In this document: piece after piece, positions 15,512 to 25,401 of the stretch
Numbering within the stretch: position 1 is the stretch's first letter
Layout: each line of letters opens with the position of its first letter
From: Bacillus timonensis
GTDB taxonomy: Bacteria; Bacillota; Bacilli; Bacillales; Bacillaceae_L
Assembly: GCA_020171895.1 (NCBI GenBank)
Contig: JAIVAN010000013.1
Location: 1-64,000, forward strand
Reading direction: 5' to 3'
Length of the DNA: 64,000 nucleotides
Position numbers and translations under genes: made by a program
The notes under the pieces: generated by a model
What the model saw: the letters and a program-made list of their open reading frames with translations, nothing else
Told to the model about the DNA's origin: nothing
Databases searched by the model: none

Positions 15512-17722
15512 TTAATGCGTATTAATACTTCCTACTTCTTCAAAGCTTCCTATTTTATGAGCGGTTATTTTTTTTGGTGAAAGGGCATATAGGTAATCTC
15601 CGATGTAGATGAGCCTGGTTATTCCACTTTCCCATTCTTCATAATGACGATTTTCGATTTCTGACAGGTGCGTGATTTTTGATTGGAGCTGTATTCCTTT
15701 TTCGTGGTGAATGTTATAGATATAAGCACCCTGGAATTCGAAACGCTGTTCATATTCACTACCTTCTACGTTTTGATAGACAGATAATGGGAAGGCGAAT
15801 AATCCAGAATTTTTGTTGTATAAAAGTGCCTTATGATCATAATTTAGAGGTGAATAGGAACCTCTCCCGCCAATAATTTCAGTGAATTTTTCTTTAGGAT
15901 GATGAACGTCAGTTATATCAAATAACGAAATTTTCAAGCCATCTGTTAGTACCCTCGGTTCTGCACCAGGTTCTTTACTTGCCATAATCTTCGTATCGTA
16001 TCCAAATCCAATTAAATGGTTCTCATCATATGGATGAAGATAATTACTAAAACCAGGAATTTTCAATTCACCAAGCACTGTTGGATTCGAAGGGTTACTT
16101 GCATCAATGACAAATAACGGATCGACTTGTTTAAAGGTAACAATATAAATTCTATCCCCCATAAACCTTGCTGAGTAGATTCGTTCTCCCTTTGCTAAGT
16201 TCTCTAACTGCCCAACTTGCTTAAGGTTTTTGTCAAAAATATAGAGATTGTTTGCAGATGGACGCTCATCATTCCACGTATCACCTTTCGTTGTAGCAAT
16301 TCGAAAATAGCCCTCATGCTCATCCATAGAAAACTGGTTCAACACTGTCCCTTGAACCTCAACCGTACTTTGGAAGTCCACTCTTTCATTTTCCACATTG
16401 AATTTATAAATATTTGTATCAGCCGAATACTCTGGAAACCTACTAGTGGCCACTTTGTCGAGTCTTTTATACGTAGGAACGGCTAAATAGATACTCTCTG
16501 TTGACATGAAAATTTCATGTCCACTCCCCAAATAAGTAGTAATCGTTGCTTCTTCTTTTGGTTTATCTAAGTTAAATGCCGCAATCATCGTGTAATTCGT
16601 TTCTACTGACTCAGGTAAATAGTAAATTTCATCATAATCTACTGGCTGAACGCTGTCATTTACAGCCGAATCTGTATACCTTGGTCGTAAATCCGCTTTA
16701 TCATGTTGCTCTAAAATCCAATAATCTGGGTAATGATTTGAAATCATATACACGATGTTATCAATTTTTCTTGCCGTTACAAGTGAACCTTCTACATTAA
16801 TTTCTCTTATTTGCTTTGGATTTGCACGATCTGAAATATCATAAATTATCGCTTTTGTTGAGTGGTAAAATGGCATTGGAAGTATGCCTTCTCTTGAATC
16901 AAGCTTTTTCCCTTTAGGATGGTCATAGTCGCGGTACTCATGTCCTAACACAATTAATTGGTCACGATGAACAAATAACTTATATGGTGAAAATTTATGA
17001 TGATAAAAAAGTGTTGCCTCAACTTTCATTTGACTTGCTGGCAGAGCTTTCGTAATGATGACTCTTCCTTCATTAATTTGATAAATGTGAGAACCATCTG
17101 TTTTCACTAAATCTGCTTCATCTACCCCTTGGACTTGATTATTTGTTTCAGAATAATCTTGCCCTTGCCCCTCTGCACTACTCTCACCCTTAGCCATGTC
17201 AGCACCACTAGATTCTTCTACAGCAAAAAAACGACTTTCCTCCTTTTGACGTTCCTTTTCTCGTTTAATGGCTGTAGTAAAGTGTTTGTTTAAGTTTTCT
17301 AACGTTCCTACAACTGGAATATCCTCTAACACGACAAACGTTAATTCCTCTTTAGACGTTAATGAGGTACCATGCTTTGATTTAATTCCTCGTTTTACAT
17401 GGAGCGTGTATTGGATTGCCCCACTATCGTAACCACCCTTTGGTGGTAAGACGAATATTCTTGTTTTATCTTCACTTAGCTGTAACGTAATATCTTGTTT
17501 TTCCCCAGCATCATTTGTAACATAGATAAGCTCTTGATTCATGCTTTTTTCATCAATTTCAGTGGAAAAAATGATCTCCCACACCTTATCGGTCAAGACA
17601 ACAGGACTTTCATCATATGTTGTCCAAACACTTACAACTTTCGGTTTTGACATCATATATAAAGATATTGCGGCGAAAAATAATAGAAAACCACCTGTTA
17701 TGACTAGAATTTTTTTCTTCAC
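15512..17722 (-). CDS. Secreted beta-propeller domain protein (PF09826-like)
   Basis: A large exported protein of about 736 aa. An N-terminal anchor/signal (KKKILVITGGFLLFFAAISLYMMS) precedes a Big-like domain (about 35-130: VVLTDKVWEIIFSTEIDEKSM...) and a beta-propeller region with repeated YIVT/IYDISDRANPKQIREI blades. A linker rich in Glu/Ser/Gly lies near 155-195. GTG at 17722 is the best start: GGAGG lies eight bases upstream, too close to the TTG at 17728. The family is widespread in Bacilli and archaea without a defined function. Confidence 0.85.
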   Translation of the reverse strand: MKKKILVITGGFLLFFAAISLYMMSKPKVVSVWTTYDESPVVLTDKVWEIIFSTEIDEKSMNQELIYVTNDAGEKQDITLQLSEDKTRIFVLPPKGGYDSGAIQYTLHVKRGIKSKHGTSLTSKEELTFVVLEDIPVVGTLENLNKHFTTAIKREKERQKEESRFFAVEESSGADMAKGESSAEGQGQDYSETNNQVQGVDEADLVKTDGSHIYQINEGRVIITKALPASQMKVEATLFYHHKFSPYKLFVHRDQLIVLGHEYRDYDHPKGKKLDSREGILPMPFYHSTKAIIYDISDRANPKQIREINVEGSLVTARKIDNIVYMISNHYPDYWILEQHDKADLRPRYTDSAVNDSVQPVDYDEIYYLPESVETNYTMIAAFNLDKPKEEATITTYLGSGHEIFMSTESIYLAVPTYKRLDKVATSRFPEYSADTNIYKFNVENERVDFQSTVEVQGTVLNQFSMDEHEGYFRIATTKGDTWNDERPSANNLYIFDKNLKQVGQLENLAKGERIYSARFMGDRIYIVTFKQVDPLFVIDASNPSNPTVLGELKIPGFSNYLHPYDENHLIGFGYDTKIMASKEPGAEPRVLTDGLKISLFDITDVHHPKEKFTEIIGGRGSYSPLNYDHKALLYNKNSGLFAFPLSVYQNVEGSEYEQRFEFQGAYIYNIHHEKGIQLQSKITHLSEIENRHYEEWESGITRLIYIGDYLYALSPKKITAHKIGSFEEVGSINTH

Positions 17723-17882
17723 GATCAATCCCTCCTTATTGCTTTAGACGAAAAAGGTCGAAAATAGTTACAATTTTTTCAGATAATATTATTTTAAAAA
17801 TTCAGATAAGAATAGTATAATAAACGGGTACTTTCTGCAAACTTTTGCCAAAAATACTAAAACGATTGTTTAGGAGGTCGCG

Positions 17883-19541
17883 ATGAATCATTTAAAGCAT
17901 GTAACAATTGGAGAACTATTAGTAGACGCAGTAAGCAAATACGGCAATCAAGAAGCAGTCGTGTATTCAAAAGAGGGTATTCGTCTTACTTATGAACAGT
18001 TTTACAATGAAACAACCCGACTAGCAAAAGCATTACTGGCAATAGGTGTAAAAAAAGGAGATCATCTTGCTATCTGGGCTACGAATGTTCCAGAATGGTT
18101 AACTCTTCAATTTGCTTCAGCTAGAATCGGTGCAGTCCTTGTTACAGTCAATACTAGCTACCAATCTAGTGAATTAGAATATTTATTAAAGCAGTCTGAT
18201 TCGACCACTCTTTTTACCATTGATGGTTTTAAAGGAACTTCCTACATAGACATCATAGATTCTGTTACTCATCATAAGCGCGTTAGCTCTTCACCTACCG
18301 AATATCAATTAGACCATTTACCCCAGTTAAGGAATATGATTTACATTGGAAAAAATGAAACGCCTGCTGGAATGTTAAGCTACCGTGATTTACTTTCATT
18401 TTCAGAAAGAATAACGGATAAAGAGCTTCAACAGGTTGAATCTACTCTAAGTCCAGAAGACGTCATCAATATGCAATATACATCTGGAACAACAGGGTTT
18501 CCAAAAGGTGTTATGCTGTCGCATTTAAATATCGTTAACAACGGCTATCTTGTCGCCCAGTCTATGAAGCTAACGAATGAAGACCGTTTGTGTATTCCTG
18601 TACCTTTCTTCCATTGTTTTGGTTGCGTGCTTGGAGTGTTAGCATGTGTGTCAGTTGGTGCGACAATGGTTCCAATTGTGGAATTTAACCCAGAGTTGGT
18701 TTTACAAACTGTAGAAAATGAACGCTGCACTGGTTTACATGGAGTTCCAACGATGTTTATTGCTGAACTAAACCATGAAAAATTTAATGACTATGATCTA
18801 TCTACTCTACGTACTGGAATAATGGCTGGATCAACCTGCCCCATCGAAGTCATGAAAAAGGTCATGAGTGAGATGGGAATGAGTGAAATTACGATTGCCT
18901 ACGGTCAAACAGAAGCCTCACCTGTCATTACACAAACAACTACTACAGATCCAATTGACCGTCGCGTTAATTCAGTTGGAAAGGCACATCCACATGTTGA
19001 AGTGAAAATCATCGATCCGATCACGGGAAATGAAGTTCCACCAGGTGTTCAGGGTGAACTATGTACTAGAGGATACCTAGTTATGAAAGGCTATTATAAG
19101 ATGCCTGAAGCAACATATGAAGCGATTGACGTAGATGGATGGCTTCATACGGGTGACCTCGCTACTATGGATGAAGATGGCTATGTTGATATTACCGGTC
19201 GATTAAAAGACATGATTATCCGAGGTGGGGAAAACATCTATCCAAGAGAAGTCGAAGAGTTTTTGTACCGTCATGAAAGTATTTTAGATGTACAAGTTGT
19301 TGGTGTTCCTGATGAAAAATACGGGGAAAAGGTTGCTGCTTGTATTAAAGTAAAAGAGGGACATGTACTAACACAAGAAGAGATCAAAGAATATTGCTCA
19401 GGAAAGTTGGCTTTTTATAAAATTCCTGAATACATCCTTTTTGTTGATGATTATCCAATGACTGCTTCAGGAAAAATTCAAAAGTTTAAACTTCGTGAGC
19501 AAGCACAAAATCTTGTACGTTCAACAACTCAATCCGTTTAA
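17883..19541 (+). CDS. yngI: Acyl-CoA synthetase, AMP-forming (YngI-like)
   Basis: A 552-aa adenylate-forming enzyme that activates a carboxylic acid with ATP and CoA. Visible motifs are the AMP-binding loop [14 protein letters not shown], the YGQTEASP block, [35 protein letters not shown] and the C-terminal lysine in [12 protein letters not shown]. Sequence and length closely follow B. subtilis YngI ([42 protein letters not shown]). The usual substrates are medium-chain or branched acids, but here it stands alone, not in a mevalonyl/leucine catabolic operon. Confidence 0.9.
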   Translation: MNHLKHVTIGELLVDAVSKYGNQEAVVYSKEGIRLTYEQFYNETTRLAKALLAIGVKKGDHLAIWATNVPEWLTLQFASARIGAVLVTVNTSYQSSELEYLLKQSDSTTLFTIDGFKGTSYIDIIDSVTHHKRVSSSPTEYQLDHLPQLRNMIYIGKNETPAGMLSYRDLLSFSERITDKELQQVESTLSPEDVINMQYTSGTTGFPKGVMLSHLNIVNNGYLVAQSMKLTNEDRLCIPVPFFHCFGCVLGVLACVSVGATMVPIVEFNPELVLQTVENERCTGLHGVPTMFIAELNHEKFNDYDLSTLRTGIMAGSTCPIEVMKKVMSEMGMSEITIAYGQTEASPVITQTTTTDPIDRRVNSVGKAHPHVEVKIIDPITGNEVPPGVQGELCTRGYLVMKGYYKMPEATYEAIDVDGWLHTGDLATMDEDGYVDITGRLKDMIIRGGENIYPREVEEFLYRHESILDVQVVGVPDEKYGEKVAACIKVKEGHVLTQEEIKEYCSGKLAFYKIPEYILFVDDYPMTASGKIQKFKLREQAQNLVRSTTQSV

Positions 19542-19548
19542 CATTTTG

Positions 19549-19582
19549 GAGGTCGTAACCATCGTTACGACCTCTTTCTTTT
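19549..19582. terminator. Terminator between convergent genes
   Basis: GAGGTCGTAAC pairs with GTTACGACCTC over CATC, followed by TTTCTTTTT on the plus strand. Confidence 0.88.
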
Positions 19583-20154
19583 TAATACCATGCTAACTTT
19601 TCCTTTAAATGATGTCTTTGAGAATAGAAAAGTAAAAAGACATTCAAAAAGATTAAACAGTTGCTTACCAATGAGTAGTCATAGTACACATAGAGAAACG
19701 GAATGGTCGTAAATGCCAACATTCCAGCAACCGTTAAGCTTTTAACCAGGATAAATAAAACAAAAAATACGAGCGCAAAAATGAGAAAAATTTTACTATT
19801 TAATATAAATAAGCCACCTATTAACGTTGCAACACCTTTCCCACCTTGAAACTTAAGGGTAATTGGCCAAAGATGTCCGATGACAACTGCTAAGAGAGCT
19901 GCAATTTGCCATTCAATTGGTAACACTAGAAGCTTTGCACCAACTACAATCAAAGCTCCTTTGAAAGAATCTCCTAAAAAAGTGAGGATAAATCCCTTTC
20001 TTCCCAATAACCTCCCTGCATTTCTTGCCCCTACGTTTCCACTACCTAATTGACGAATATCTTTCTTCATATAAAACTTAATCACGAAGTAACCAGTCAT
20101 TATCGTACCGACAAAGTAAGCAAACAACAGATAGAAAAAAGGAATCAATTTCAA
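19582..20154 (-). CDS. plsY: Glycerol-3-phosphate acyltransferase PlsY paralogue
   Basis: An integral membrane protein of about 190 aa with five or more segments. It would transfer acyl groups from acyl-phosphate to glycerol-3-phosphate. Motif 1 reads GSGNVGARNAGR, a variant of the usual GSGNPGATN; motif 2 (GHLWPITLKFQGGKGVAT) is intact. The start is TTG at 20154, behind GGGAGG; the GTG at 20190 lies upstream of that ribosome site. The variant motif suggests a second PlsY copy besides a canonical one elsewhere. The symbol is by family. Confidence 0.82.
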   Translation of the reverse strand: MKLIPFFYLLFAYFVGTIMTGYFVIKFYMKKDIRQLGSGNVGARNAGRLLGRKGFILTFLGDSFKGALIVVGAKLLVLPIEWQIAALLAVVIGHLWPITLKFQGGKGVATLIGGLFILNSKIFLIFALVFFVLFILVKSLTVAGMLAFTTIPFLYVYYDYSLVSNCLIFLNVFLLFYSQRHHLKEKLAWY

Positions 20155-20326
20155 GAACACCTCCCTACCACTTTCACTATACCAAACCACTTCTTCATCT
20201 TGACGCTTTTTTAACTTTTTCTTTAAAAAAGTAAGTATTGGAAGTATCTATACAAATCAAAAAAATGCTATCATAATGAAGATAGAAATTTATATAGGCT
20301 GTAAGCATAGTTGAAGGAGAGGAAAA

Positions 20327-22507
20327 ATGGGCAAATTAGGAAAACTTGTTTTTCGTTATAAAAAAACGACGATTTTATTATGGATAGCGATAATCGCTTT
20401 TTTTAGTATATTTGCATTAAAGTTACCATCTGTATTAAGTGGGAATGGCTTTGAATACGATGGTGAGTTCAAACAAACTCAAAAAATTATTGAAAACGAT
20501 TTCGGACAATCTACAACATCAATTCTATTACTCTTTGAAAAAGAAGATTCTGTTAAACAAACTGAGTTTGAATCTTTTATAAATGATACGCTGGTAGAAA
20601 CGAAATCAAAGATCTCTTCAATTGAAACAATTATGTCTCCGCTGGACCAACAGGAAATGAAAAAAGACGATGTAGCTTATGCGGTTCTTTTATTTCCTAA
20701 AGAGACCGATATGGATATGGTTATCCCAAAACTACGACAAGCTTTGACTAACGATGATGGTCTGACGGTCAAAATGACAGGTGAACCCGTTATCGTAAAA
20801 GATATCAATGAGGCAAGTCAAAGTGATTTAGCAAAAGCAGAAATGATCGGATTACCGATAGCTCTTGTCGTACTTATTTTAGCTTTCGGTGGATTAGTTG
20901 CTGCTGGTATTCCGTTAATCATCGGTGTCATTTCCATTTTGACAACGATGGGTGTTGTTTATTTCTTTAGTTATGCTTTTGATTTATCCATTTTCATTTT
21001 GAATATTGTACCGATGATTGGGCTAGCACTTAGTATTGATTTTGCCCTATTATTTATCAATCGTTTCAAAGAAGAAATTCAAACTAAATCCATAGAAGAG
21101 GCCATTTCTACGACTTTATCAACGGCTGGTCGTTCAATTGTCTTTTCAGGATTATGTGTATTTATTGGTTTACTAGGATTAATGTTTATTCAAATCGATA
21201 TCTTCATTAATGTTGCGTTGGGTGGTATGGCGGTATTATTTGTATCTGTTTTATCAGCGATCACATTTTTACCAGCTCTACTTGCACTATTAGGAAAGAA
21301 AATCAATTCTTTAAGTCTCTTTAAAGTGAAAAGCAGTGGTTCAAATTTATGGAGAGTTTTTGCTAACATTGTTATGAAGCGACCTATCATTATGACACTT
21401 ATCGCTCTAACAATTTTGATTATTGGACTTCTTCCAGTAAAGGATATCAATCTAGCAATTCCCGAAACAGATGCGCTACCGACATCATATGAGTCGCGTA
21501 CTGCGATGGATACGTTTGAAAAACATTTCGTGGACGAAGAAAAGAGCGATCAAAACAAAGTAGTATTTGTTTTAGAGTCAAGTGATAAAGTACTCGAACA
21601 ACAAAGCTTAGAAGCCGTAAAAAAAGCCATCGATGAAATTAAACAGGATTCACTTGTAACATCCATTGAGTCTCCCTTCTCACTTTTAGAAATGGATGAG
21701 CCGATGATGCTTGCACAAGTAGCATTATCACAAAATACAAATCCTCAGGTTGCAGCTGTGCTAGATCATTACACAACAAATAACAAAATGATGGTCAACG
21801 TGTACCTTGATACAACAAACAAACCAGAGGAAGCAAGAGCTTGGGTGAAAGAATGGGCAACTAAAGACTTTGAAGGCCTAACTACTTATGTTGGTGGTAT
21901 GCCAAAATTCGAGCAAGAAATTTTCGACGAAATATTTGATAAGGCTCCTTATGGATTAGCATTAATATTACTTTCGACGTTTTTCATTCTTATGATTGCG
22001 TTCCGGTCAGTATTAATCCCATTAAAAGCTATTCTAATGAATGTGATGAGTTTAGGTGCTACATTTGGTATTATCGTATGGATTTTCCAAGGCGGACATT
22101 TTGGAATGGAATCTGTCGATATTGCCTTAATTCTTCCAGTATTTGTGTTTAGTTTAGTATTTGGTTTGAGTATGGACTACGAGGTATTTTTAATATCACG
22201 CATACACGAAACGTACCAACAAACAAAGAATAATGAGCAGTCTACGTTAACTGGTCTGATTTCTACAAGTAAAATTATTACATCAGCTGCAGCGATCATG
22301 ATTGTTGTGACAGGAGCATTCGCGTTTACTGATGTAACACCTGTTAAACAGATGGGTGTTGGAATTGCTCTAGCTATTTTTATTGATGCGACGATTGTTC
22401 GGATGATATTAGTTCCTGCGCTTATGAAGTTATTAGGGGATTGGAATTGGTGGTTCCCTGGTATGAAGAAGAAAGAGCTTGAGAAGAAGACGACTGTTGC
22501 AAGTTAA
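20327..22507 (+). CDS. MMPL/RND-family transporter (YdfJ-like)
   Basis: A 726-aa polytopic protein with twelve membrane segments in two halves, each with a large extracytoplasmic loop (about 33-175 and 375-530). Segment 4 carries the MMPL hallmark GLALSIDFALLFINRFKEE and segment 10 GLSMDYEVFLISRIHE, which hold the proton-relay Asp residues. Length and motifs fit B. subtilis YdfJ. Substrates are probably lipids or drugs. AAGGAGAGG precedes the ATG. It is monocistronic with a terminator behind it. Confidence 0.88.
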   Translation: MGKLGKLVFRYKKTTILLWIAIIAFFSIFALKLPSVLSGNGFEYDGEFKQTQKIIENDFGQSTTSILLLFEKEDSVKQTEFESFINDTLVETKSKISSIETIMSPLDQQEMKKDDVAYAVLLFPKETDMDMVIPKLRQALTNDDGLTVKMTGEPVIVKDINEASQSDLAKAEMIGLPIALVVLILAFGGLVAAGIPLIIGVISILTTMGVVYFFSYAFDLSIFILNIVPMIGLALSIDFALLFINRFKEEIQTKSIEEAISTTLSTAGRSIVFSGLCVFIGLLGLMFIQIDIFINVALGGMAVLFVSVLSAITFLPALLALLGKKINSLSLFKVKSSGSNLWRVFANIVMKRPIIMTLIALTILIIGLLPVKDINLAIPETDALPTSYESRTAMDTFEKHFVDEEKSDQNKVVFVLESSDKVLEQQSLEAVKKAIDEIKQDSLVTSIESPFSLLEMDEPMMLAQVALSQNTNPQVAAVLDHYTTNNKMMVNVYLDTTNKPEEARAWVKEWATKDFEGLTTYVGGMPKFEQEIFDEIFDKAPYGLALILLSTFFILMIAFRSVLIPLKAILMNVMSLGATFGIIVWIFQGGHFGMESVDIALILPVFVFSLVFGLSMDYEVFLISRIHETYQQTKNNEQSTLTGLISTSKIITSAAAIMIVVTGAFAFTDVTPVKQMGVGIALAIFIDATIVRMILVPALMKLLGDWNWWFPGMKKKELEKKTTVAS

Positions 22508-22518
22508 GACTGTGTTTT

Positions 22519-22549
22519 GAAGAGCCTATGAATGAATGGGCTCTTTTTT
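22519..22549 (+). terminator. Terminator after the MMPL gene
   Basis: AGAGCC pairs with GGCTCT over a 12-base loop, followed by TTTTT. Confidence 0.75.
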
Positions 22550-22641
22550 ATATTTTTTTAAATTAATAATAAAAATTTGTAACTTCTTGTGATTAACTTA
22601 CGTCTAAGGTAGCAGAAGACTTAATAAGAGTAGGAGTTTCT

Positions 22642-23436
22642 ATGCTAAAAAAAATATCATGCCTCTTTACCATAAGCATTTCTCTCATTTTTTTCCTATG
22701 TTTTGATTATATTTATTATCCCTTAATGGGGTTTAAAGCTAGTAGTCTAGCAAAAGAATATATCGAAGCAAAATATGGGGAAGAAATCGTAATTGATGAT
22801 GTCTCTTATTCAAAAGCAATTGGTGATTCGACGGGTAAATACTTCATTCACGCACATTCGAAAAACAACCCAGAAATTGAATTTGATATTTATGACACAC
22901 AGCATTTAACATCTATTTCTGATAATTATAAAGAGCAAAAATGGACTTGGCAGTTAGAAAAAGAATGGAATGAATGGCTGCATGTATTATATCCCACTCC
23001 ATTTGTAAGTTCTGTATCTGCTTCTTTCCCTTCAGAAGCAAAAGAAATCTATTCTGCGAAGGACAGCTATCAGAAAGTACTTTCTGAGAAATATGCTTTT
23101 ATTACAAATGATATTGTATTACATATATTTGATGAACCCACCACTCATATAGAGAGTGAACTAGAGCGCATCTATTGGTTAATTATGAAATTAAAAAGTC
23201 AACATTTAAAGGATTTTTCATTAAAAATTTACTATTATTCAAAGGATTTTAGTTTCCAATTAAACAATCGCTACATAGCATCATCTTCAGATGCCGGAAT
23301 TGAATTAATCAACAATAGTACATACATCTTTCATTTTGATACAAGAATGAGTACAACAAACGACAAATTACTGTCTATTCAATCTTCTATTGAACTGAAA
23401 GAATTTATTGAAAAACGTGATGATACGAAGGAATGA
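22642..23436 (+). CDS. Hypothetical membrane-anchored or exported protein
   Basis: A 264-aa protein with an N-terminal hydrophobic segment (SCLFTISISLIFFLCFDYIYYPLMGF) and a long polar domain. No lipobox in the usual position is clear, so an uncleaved anchor is likely. The first part after the anchor (LAKEYIEAKYGEEIVIDDVSYSKAIGDSTGKYFIHAHSK) resembles PepSY/YfjS-like extracellular domains of Bacilli. That resemblance is loose and I assign no function. Its own ribosome site (TAGGAG) precedes the ATG. Confidence 0.65.
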   Translation: MLKKISCLFTISISLIFFLCFDYIYYPLMGFKASSLAKEYIEAKYGEEIVIDDVSYSKAIGDSTGKYFIHAHSKNNPEIEFDIYDTQHLTSISDNYKEQKWTWQLEKEWNEWLHVLYPTPFVSSVSASFPSEAKEIYSAKDSYQKVLSEKYAFITNDIVLHIFDEPTTHIESELERIYWLIMKLKSQHLKDFSLKIYYYSKDFSFQLNNRYIASSSDAGIELINNSTYIFHFDTRMSTTNDKLLSIQSSIELKEFIEKRDDTKE

Positions 23437-23466
23437 CCTTGCTCTTGGAAATGGAGAAGGTTTTTT
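23436..23466 (+). terminator. Weak terminator
   Basis: ACCTT pairs with AAGGT over a 16-base loop, followed by TTTTTC. The stem is short, so termination is probably partial. Confidence 0.5.
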
Positions 23467-23595
23467 CTTTGTAATTTTACGCTTCATTCTGACGAATCGT
23501 ATCGAAGGCATTTTATTGAATTTTTAAAAATATAGACTTATAATGTGATAGATTGCTTGTCTAGGAATTTATACCTAAAAAAAGGAGGAGAACTG

Positions 23596-24816
23596 TTGAA
23601 ATTTAAATCATTATCTTTACTGTTTTTAATCATGTTATTAGTCGGTACGTTTCTTACTCCAATGACTTCTGCCAATACTGACGAAAAACCTATGCTTGTT
23701 GCTCTAGGGGATTCCATTACATATGGCTATAATTTAGACCCCGCTAATCCAAAACCTTCAGAAAATGCATTTCCATCTTTAATTGGAAATGGTGAAAATG
23801 ATGTAGTAAACCTTGGTGTTCCTGGTTGGAAGTCAAGCGATTTATTGGCAGCATTAACGACAGATCCAACATTCAGTGCAGCACTTTTAAAAGCAGATTT
23901 TATCACATTAAACATTGGTAGTAATGACTTTCTACAACATCCAGATGTTAAAAAGATATTAAAGGGTGAAGCACCGCCAACTGCTACACCTGAGCTTATC
24001 CAAAGTCTTCAAGCGACAAGTGTTCAATTAGGGACGAATCTTCAAGCCATTTTTGCTGCAATTCGTTCTCAAACTGACGCACCTATCGTGTTCTATAATT
24101 TATATAATCCATTTGGACCGAGTACACACCCTACATTCGCTGCATTACATTTGTTAGGTGAACAAATTATTACAGGTGTTAATAAGGATGTTATATTACC
24201 TATTGGTGTGGCTACAGGTTCTCTATTAGTTGACTCATACTCTGCATTTAATGGTAATCAAGCTACCTATATCCTACCGGGTGATGTTCATCCAACTTTT
24301 ACAGGTCACCAAGCACTAGCTGCACTAGCTGATGCGGCATTATTAACGCTTGTACCAAAAGAAATTACCATCAATTTTGCTTTATCTACAACAGAAGAAA
24401 CATCTGATCCTGTGGTTGTAACAATTTCAACGGGTGAAGAAGTAGTAGAAGCAAAATGGCTAGCAGGAGAGAAACTTGTAGCTGATTTTGCTGATGCAGG
24501 TACTCTAATTGAAGGTAACATTTTTGAAGTCACTGAAAATGGCACATATACGATCTATGTAAAAAATGCAGCAGGAGTCGAATCAGTAAAAACTTTTACA
24601 GTTAGTAACATTGTCGTAGCTCCTGTAGAGGAACCTACAGAAGAGCCAGTTGAAGAAGAAGAAGAAGCAGAACCTGTGACCACACCTAAAAATGGTCATC
24701 AGCTTCCTAACACAGCAACTCCTGTTTACAATCTATTAGTAGTAGGGATCGTGATGCTATTAGTAGGTACTACAGCATTGTTTATTGTTAGAAGAAAAAC
24801 AGTTGGACAAAATTAA
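23596..24816 (+). CDS. Cell-wall-anchored SGNH/GDSL hydrolase with LPNTA sorting signal
   Basis: A protein of about 406 aa. A signal peptide (to about TSANT) precedes an SGNH esterase domain: block I GDSITYGYNL, block III GSNDF, block V DVHPTFTGH. An immunoglobulin-like segment (about 250-345) and a Glu-rich linker follow. The C-terminus is a wall sorting signal: LPNTAT, a hydrophobic stretch, then RRKTVGQN. The likely start is TTG at 23596, seven bases after GGAGG; the longer frame to 23545 adds residues before the signal. LPNTA fits the class D sortase at 12917. Confidence 0.87.
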   Translation: MKFKSLSLLFLIMLLVGTFLTPMTSANTDEKPMLVALGDSITYGYNLDPANPKPSENAFPSLIGNGENDVVNLGVPGWKSSDLLAALTTDPTFSAALLKADFITLNIGSNDFLQHPDVKKILKGEAPPTATPELIQSLQATSVQLGTNLQAIFAAIRSQTDAPIVFYNLYNPFGPSTHPTFAALHLLGEQIITGVNKDVILPIGVATGSLLVDSYSAFNGNQATYILPGDVHPTFTGHQALAALADAALLTLVPKEITINFALSTTEETSDPVVVTISTGEEVVEAKWLAGEKLVADFADAGTLIEGNIFEVTENGTYTIYVKNAAGVESVKTFTVSNIVVAPVEEPTEEPVEEEEEAEPVTTPKNGHQLPNTATPVYNLLVVGIVMLLVGTTALFIVRRKTVGQN

Positions 24817-24824
24817 ACCTTTAA

Positions 24825-24862
24825 GCCCCTAGGAATATGCTTTTATTCCTAGGGGCTCTTTT
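24825..24862 (+). terminator. Terminator after the SGNH hydrolase gene
   Basis: GCCCCTAGGAAT pairs perfectly with ATTCCTAGGGGC, followed by TCTTTTA. Confidence 0.9.
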
Positions 24863-24923
24863 ATGATTGACGGATTCTAAGACTCGCCTTAAAATGAAAT
24901 TAATAACACTTATCTCTATATAC

Positions 24924-24996
24924 GGGGCATTAGCTCAGCTGGGAGAGCGCTACGCTGGCAGCGTAGAGGTCAGGGGTTCGAGCCCCCTATGCTCCA
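24924..24996 (+). tRNA. tRNA-Ala (anticodon GGC)
   Basis: Acceptor arm GGGGCAT pairs with ATGCTCC (one G-T pair). D-arm GCTCAGCTGGGAGAGC, anticodon stem CTACG/CGTAG around loop CTGGCAG with anticodon GGC, and T-arm AGGGGTTCGAGCCCCCT are all present. No CCA is encoded. It stands alone and is followed by a terminator. Confidence 0.97.
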
Positions 24997-25011
24997 TACG
25001 AAAAAATAAGC

Positions 25012-25047
25012 GGGAAACCTTTGATACATAAGGGTTTGCCCTTTTTC
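25012..25047 (+). terminator. Terminator after tRNA-Ala
   Basis: GGGAAACCTT and AAGGGTTTGCCC form a stem with one bulge, followed by TTTTTCTTTTTC. Confidence 0.8.
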
Positions 25048-25192
25048 TTTTTCTTTTTTGGAAGAACAAGTTTCTCTCTTTATCTTATGTTGGTCACATT
25101 TTAGTCACATCGGATTAGCTTTTATTGTATGAATATTCATTTGATTCAATGATTCAGACGTTTGTTTTTTGCATTTTGTTAACAAAATGGCG

Positions 25193-25232
25193 TTATTTCT
25201 GGACGTGGATTCGACTCCCACTGTCTCCATCA
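25193..25232 (+). pseudogene. ssrA: Decayed 3' end of ssrA (tmRNA), probable attachment-site scar
   Basis: TTATTTCTGGACGTGGATTC followed by GACTCCCACTGTCTCCATCA matches the 3' end of Bacillus tmRNA: linker, T-arm and acceptor 3' strand. Two positions differ from the B. subtilis form I recall (GTGGGTTC to GTGGATTC; CCGTCTCC to CTGTCTCC). The T-stem now has a mismatch, and the rest of tmRNA is absent upstream. Such fragments arise when an element integrates into the 3' end of ssrA. A direct GTCACAT repeat (25091-25110) lies just upstream. Confidence 0.8.
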
Positions 25233-25285
25233 AATACATACTTATTGGTGGTTAATTGTTATTTCAACTATCAAAATATATAACT

Positions 25286-25344
25286 AAAGCACTGTTATAG
25301 ATAACCTTACAAAACGTAAGTCATCTATAACAGTGCTTTTTTTC
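25286..25344. terminator. Strong terminator downstream of the ssrA remnant
   Basis: AAAGCACTGTTATAGAT (25286-25302) pairs perfectly over 17 bases with ATCTATAACAGTGCTTT (25323-25339), followed by TTTTC. A nested CTTAC/GTAAG stem lies in the loop. It may be the original ssrA terminator and may also stop minus-strand transcription from the ger operon. Confidence 0.85.
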
Positions 25345-25401
25345 TTGGTAAATAGTCAGTCTGTTATTACATTTGTACCAGCTTCCTACATCCATCCAAA
25401 T

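Noticed and set aside
25080-25115. Integrase C-terminus remnant on the minus strand next to the ssrA scar
   Set aside because: Only about five residues (DVTKM-stop) can be read, preceded by a stop codon; too short to support a gene call.
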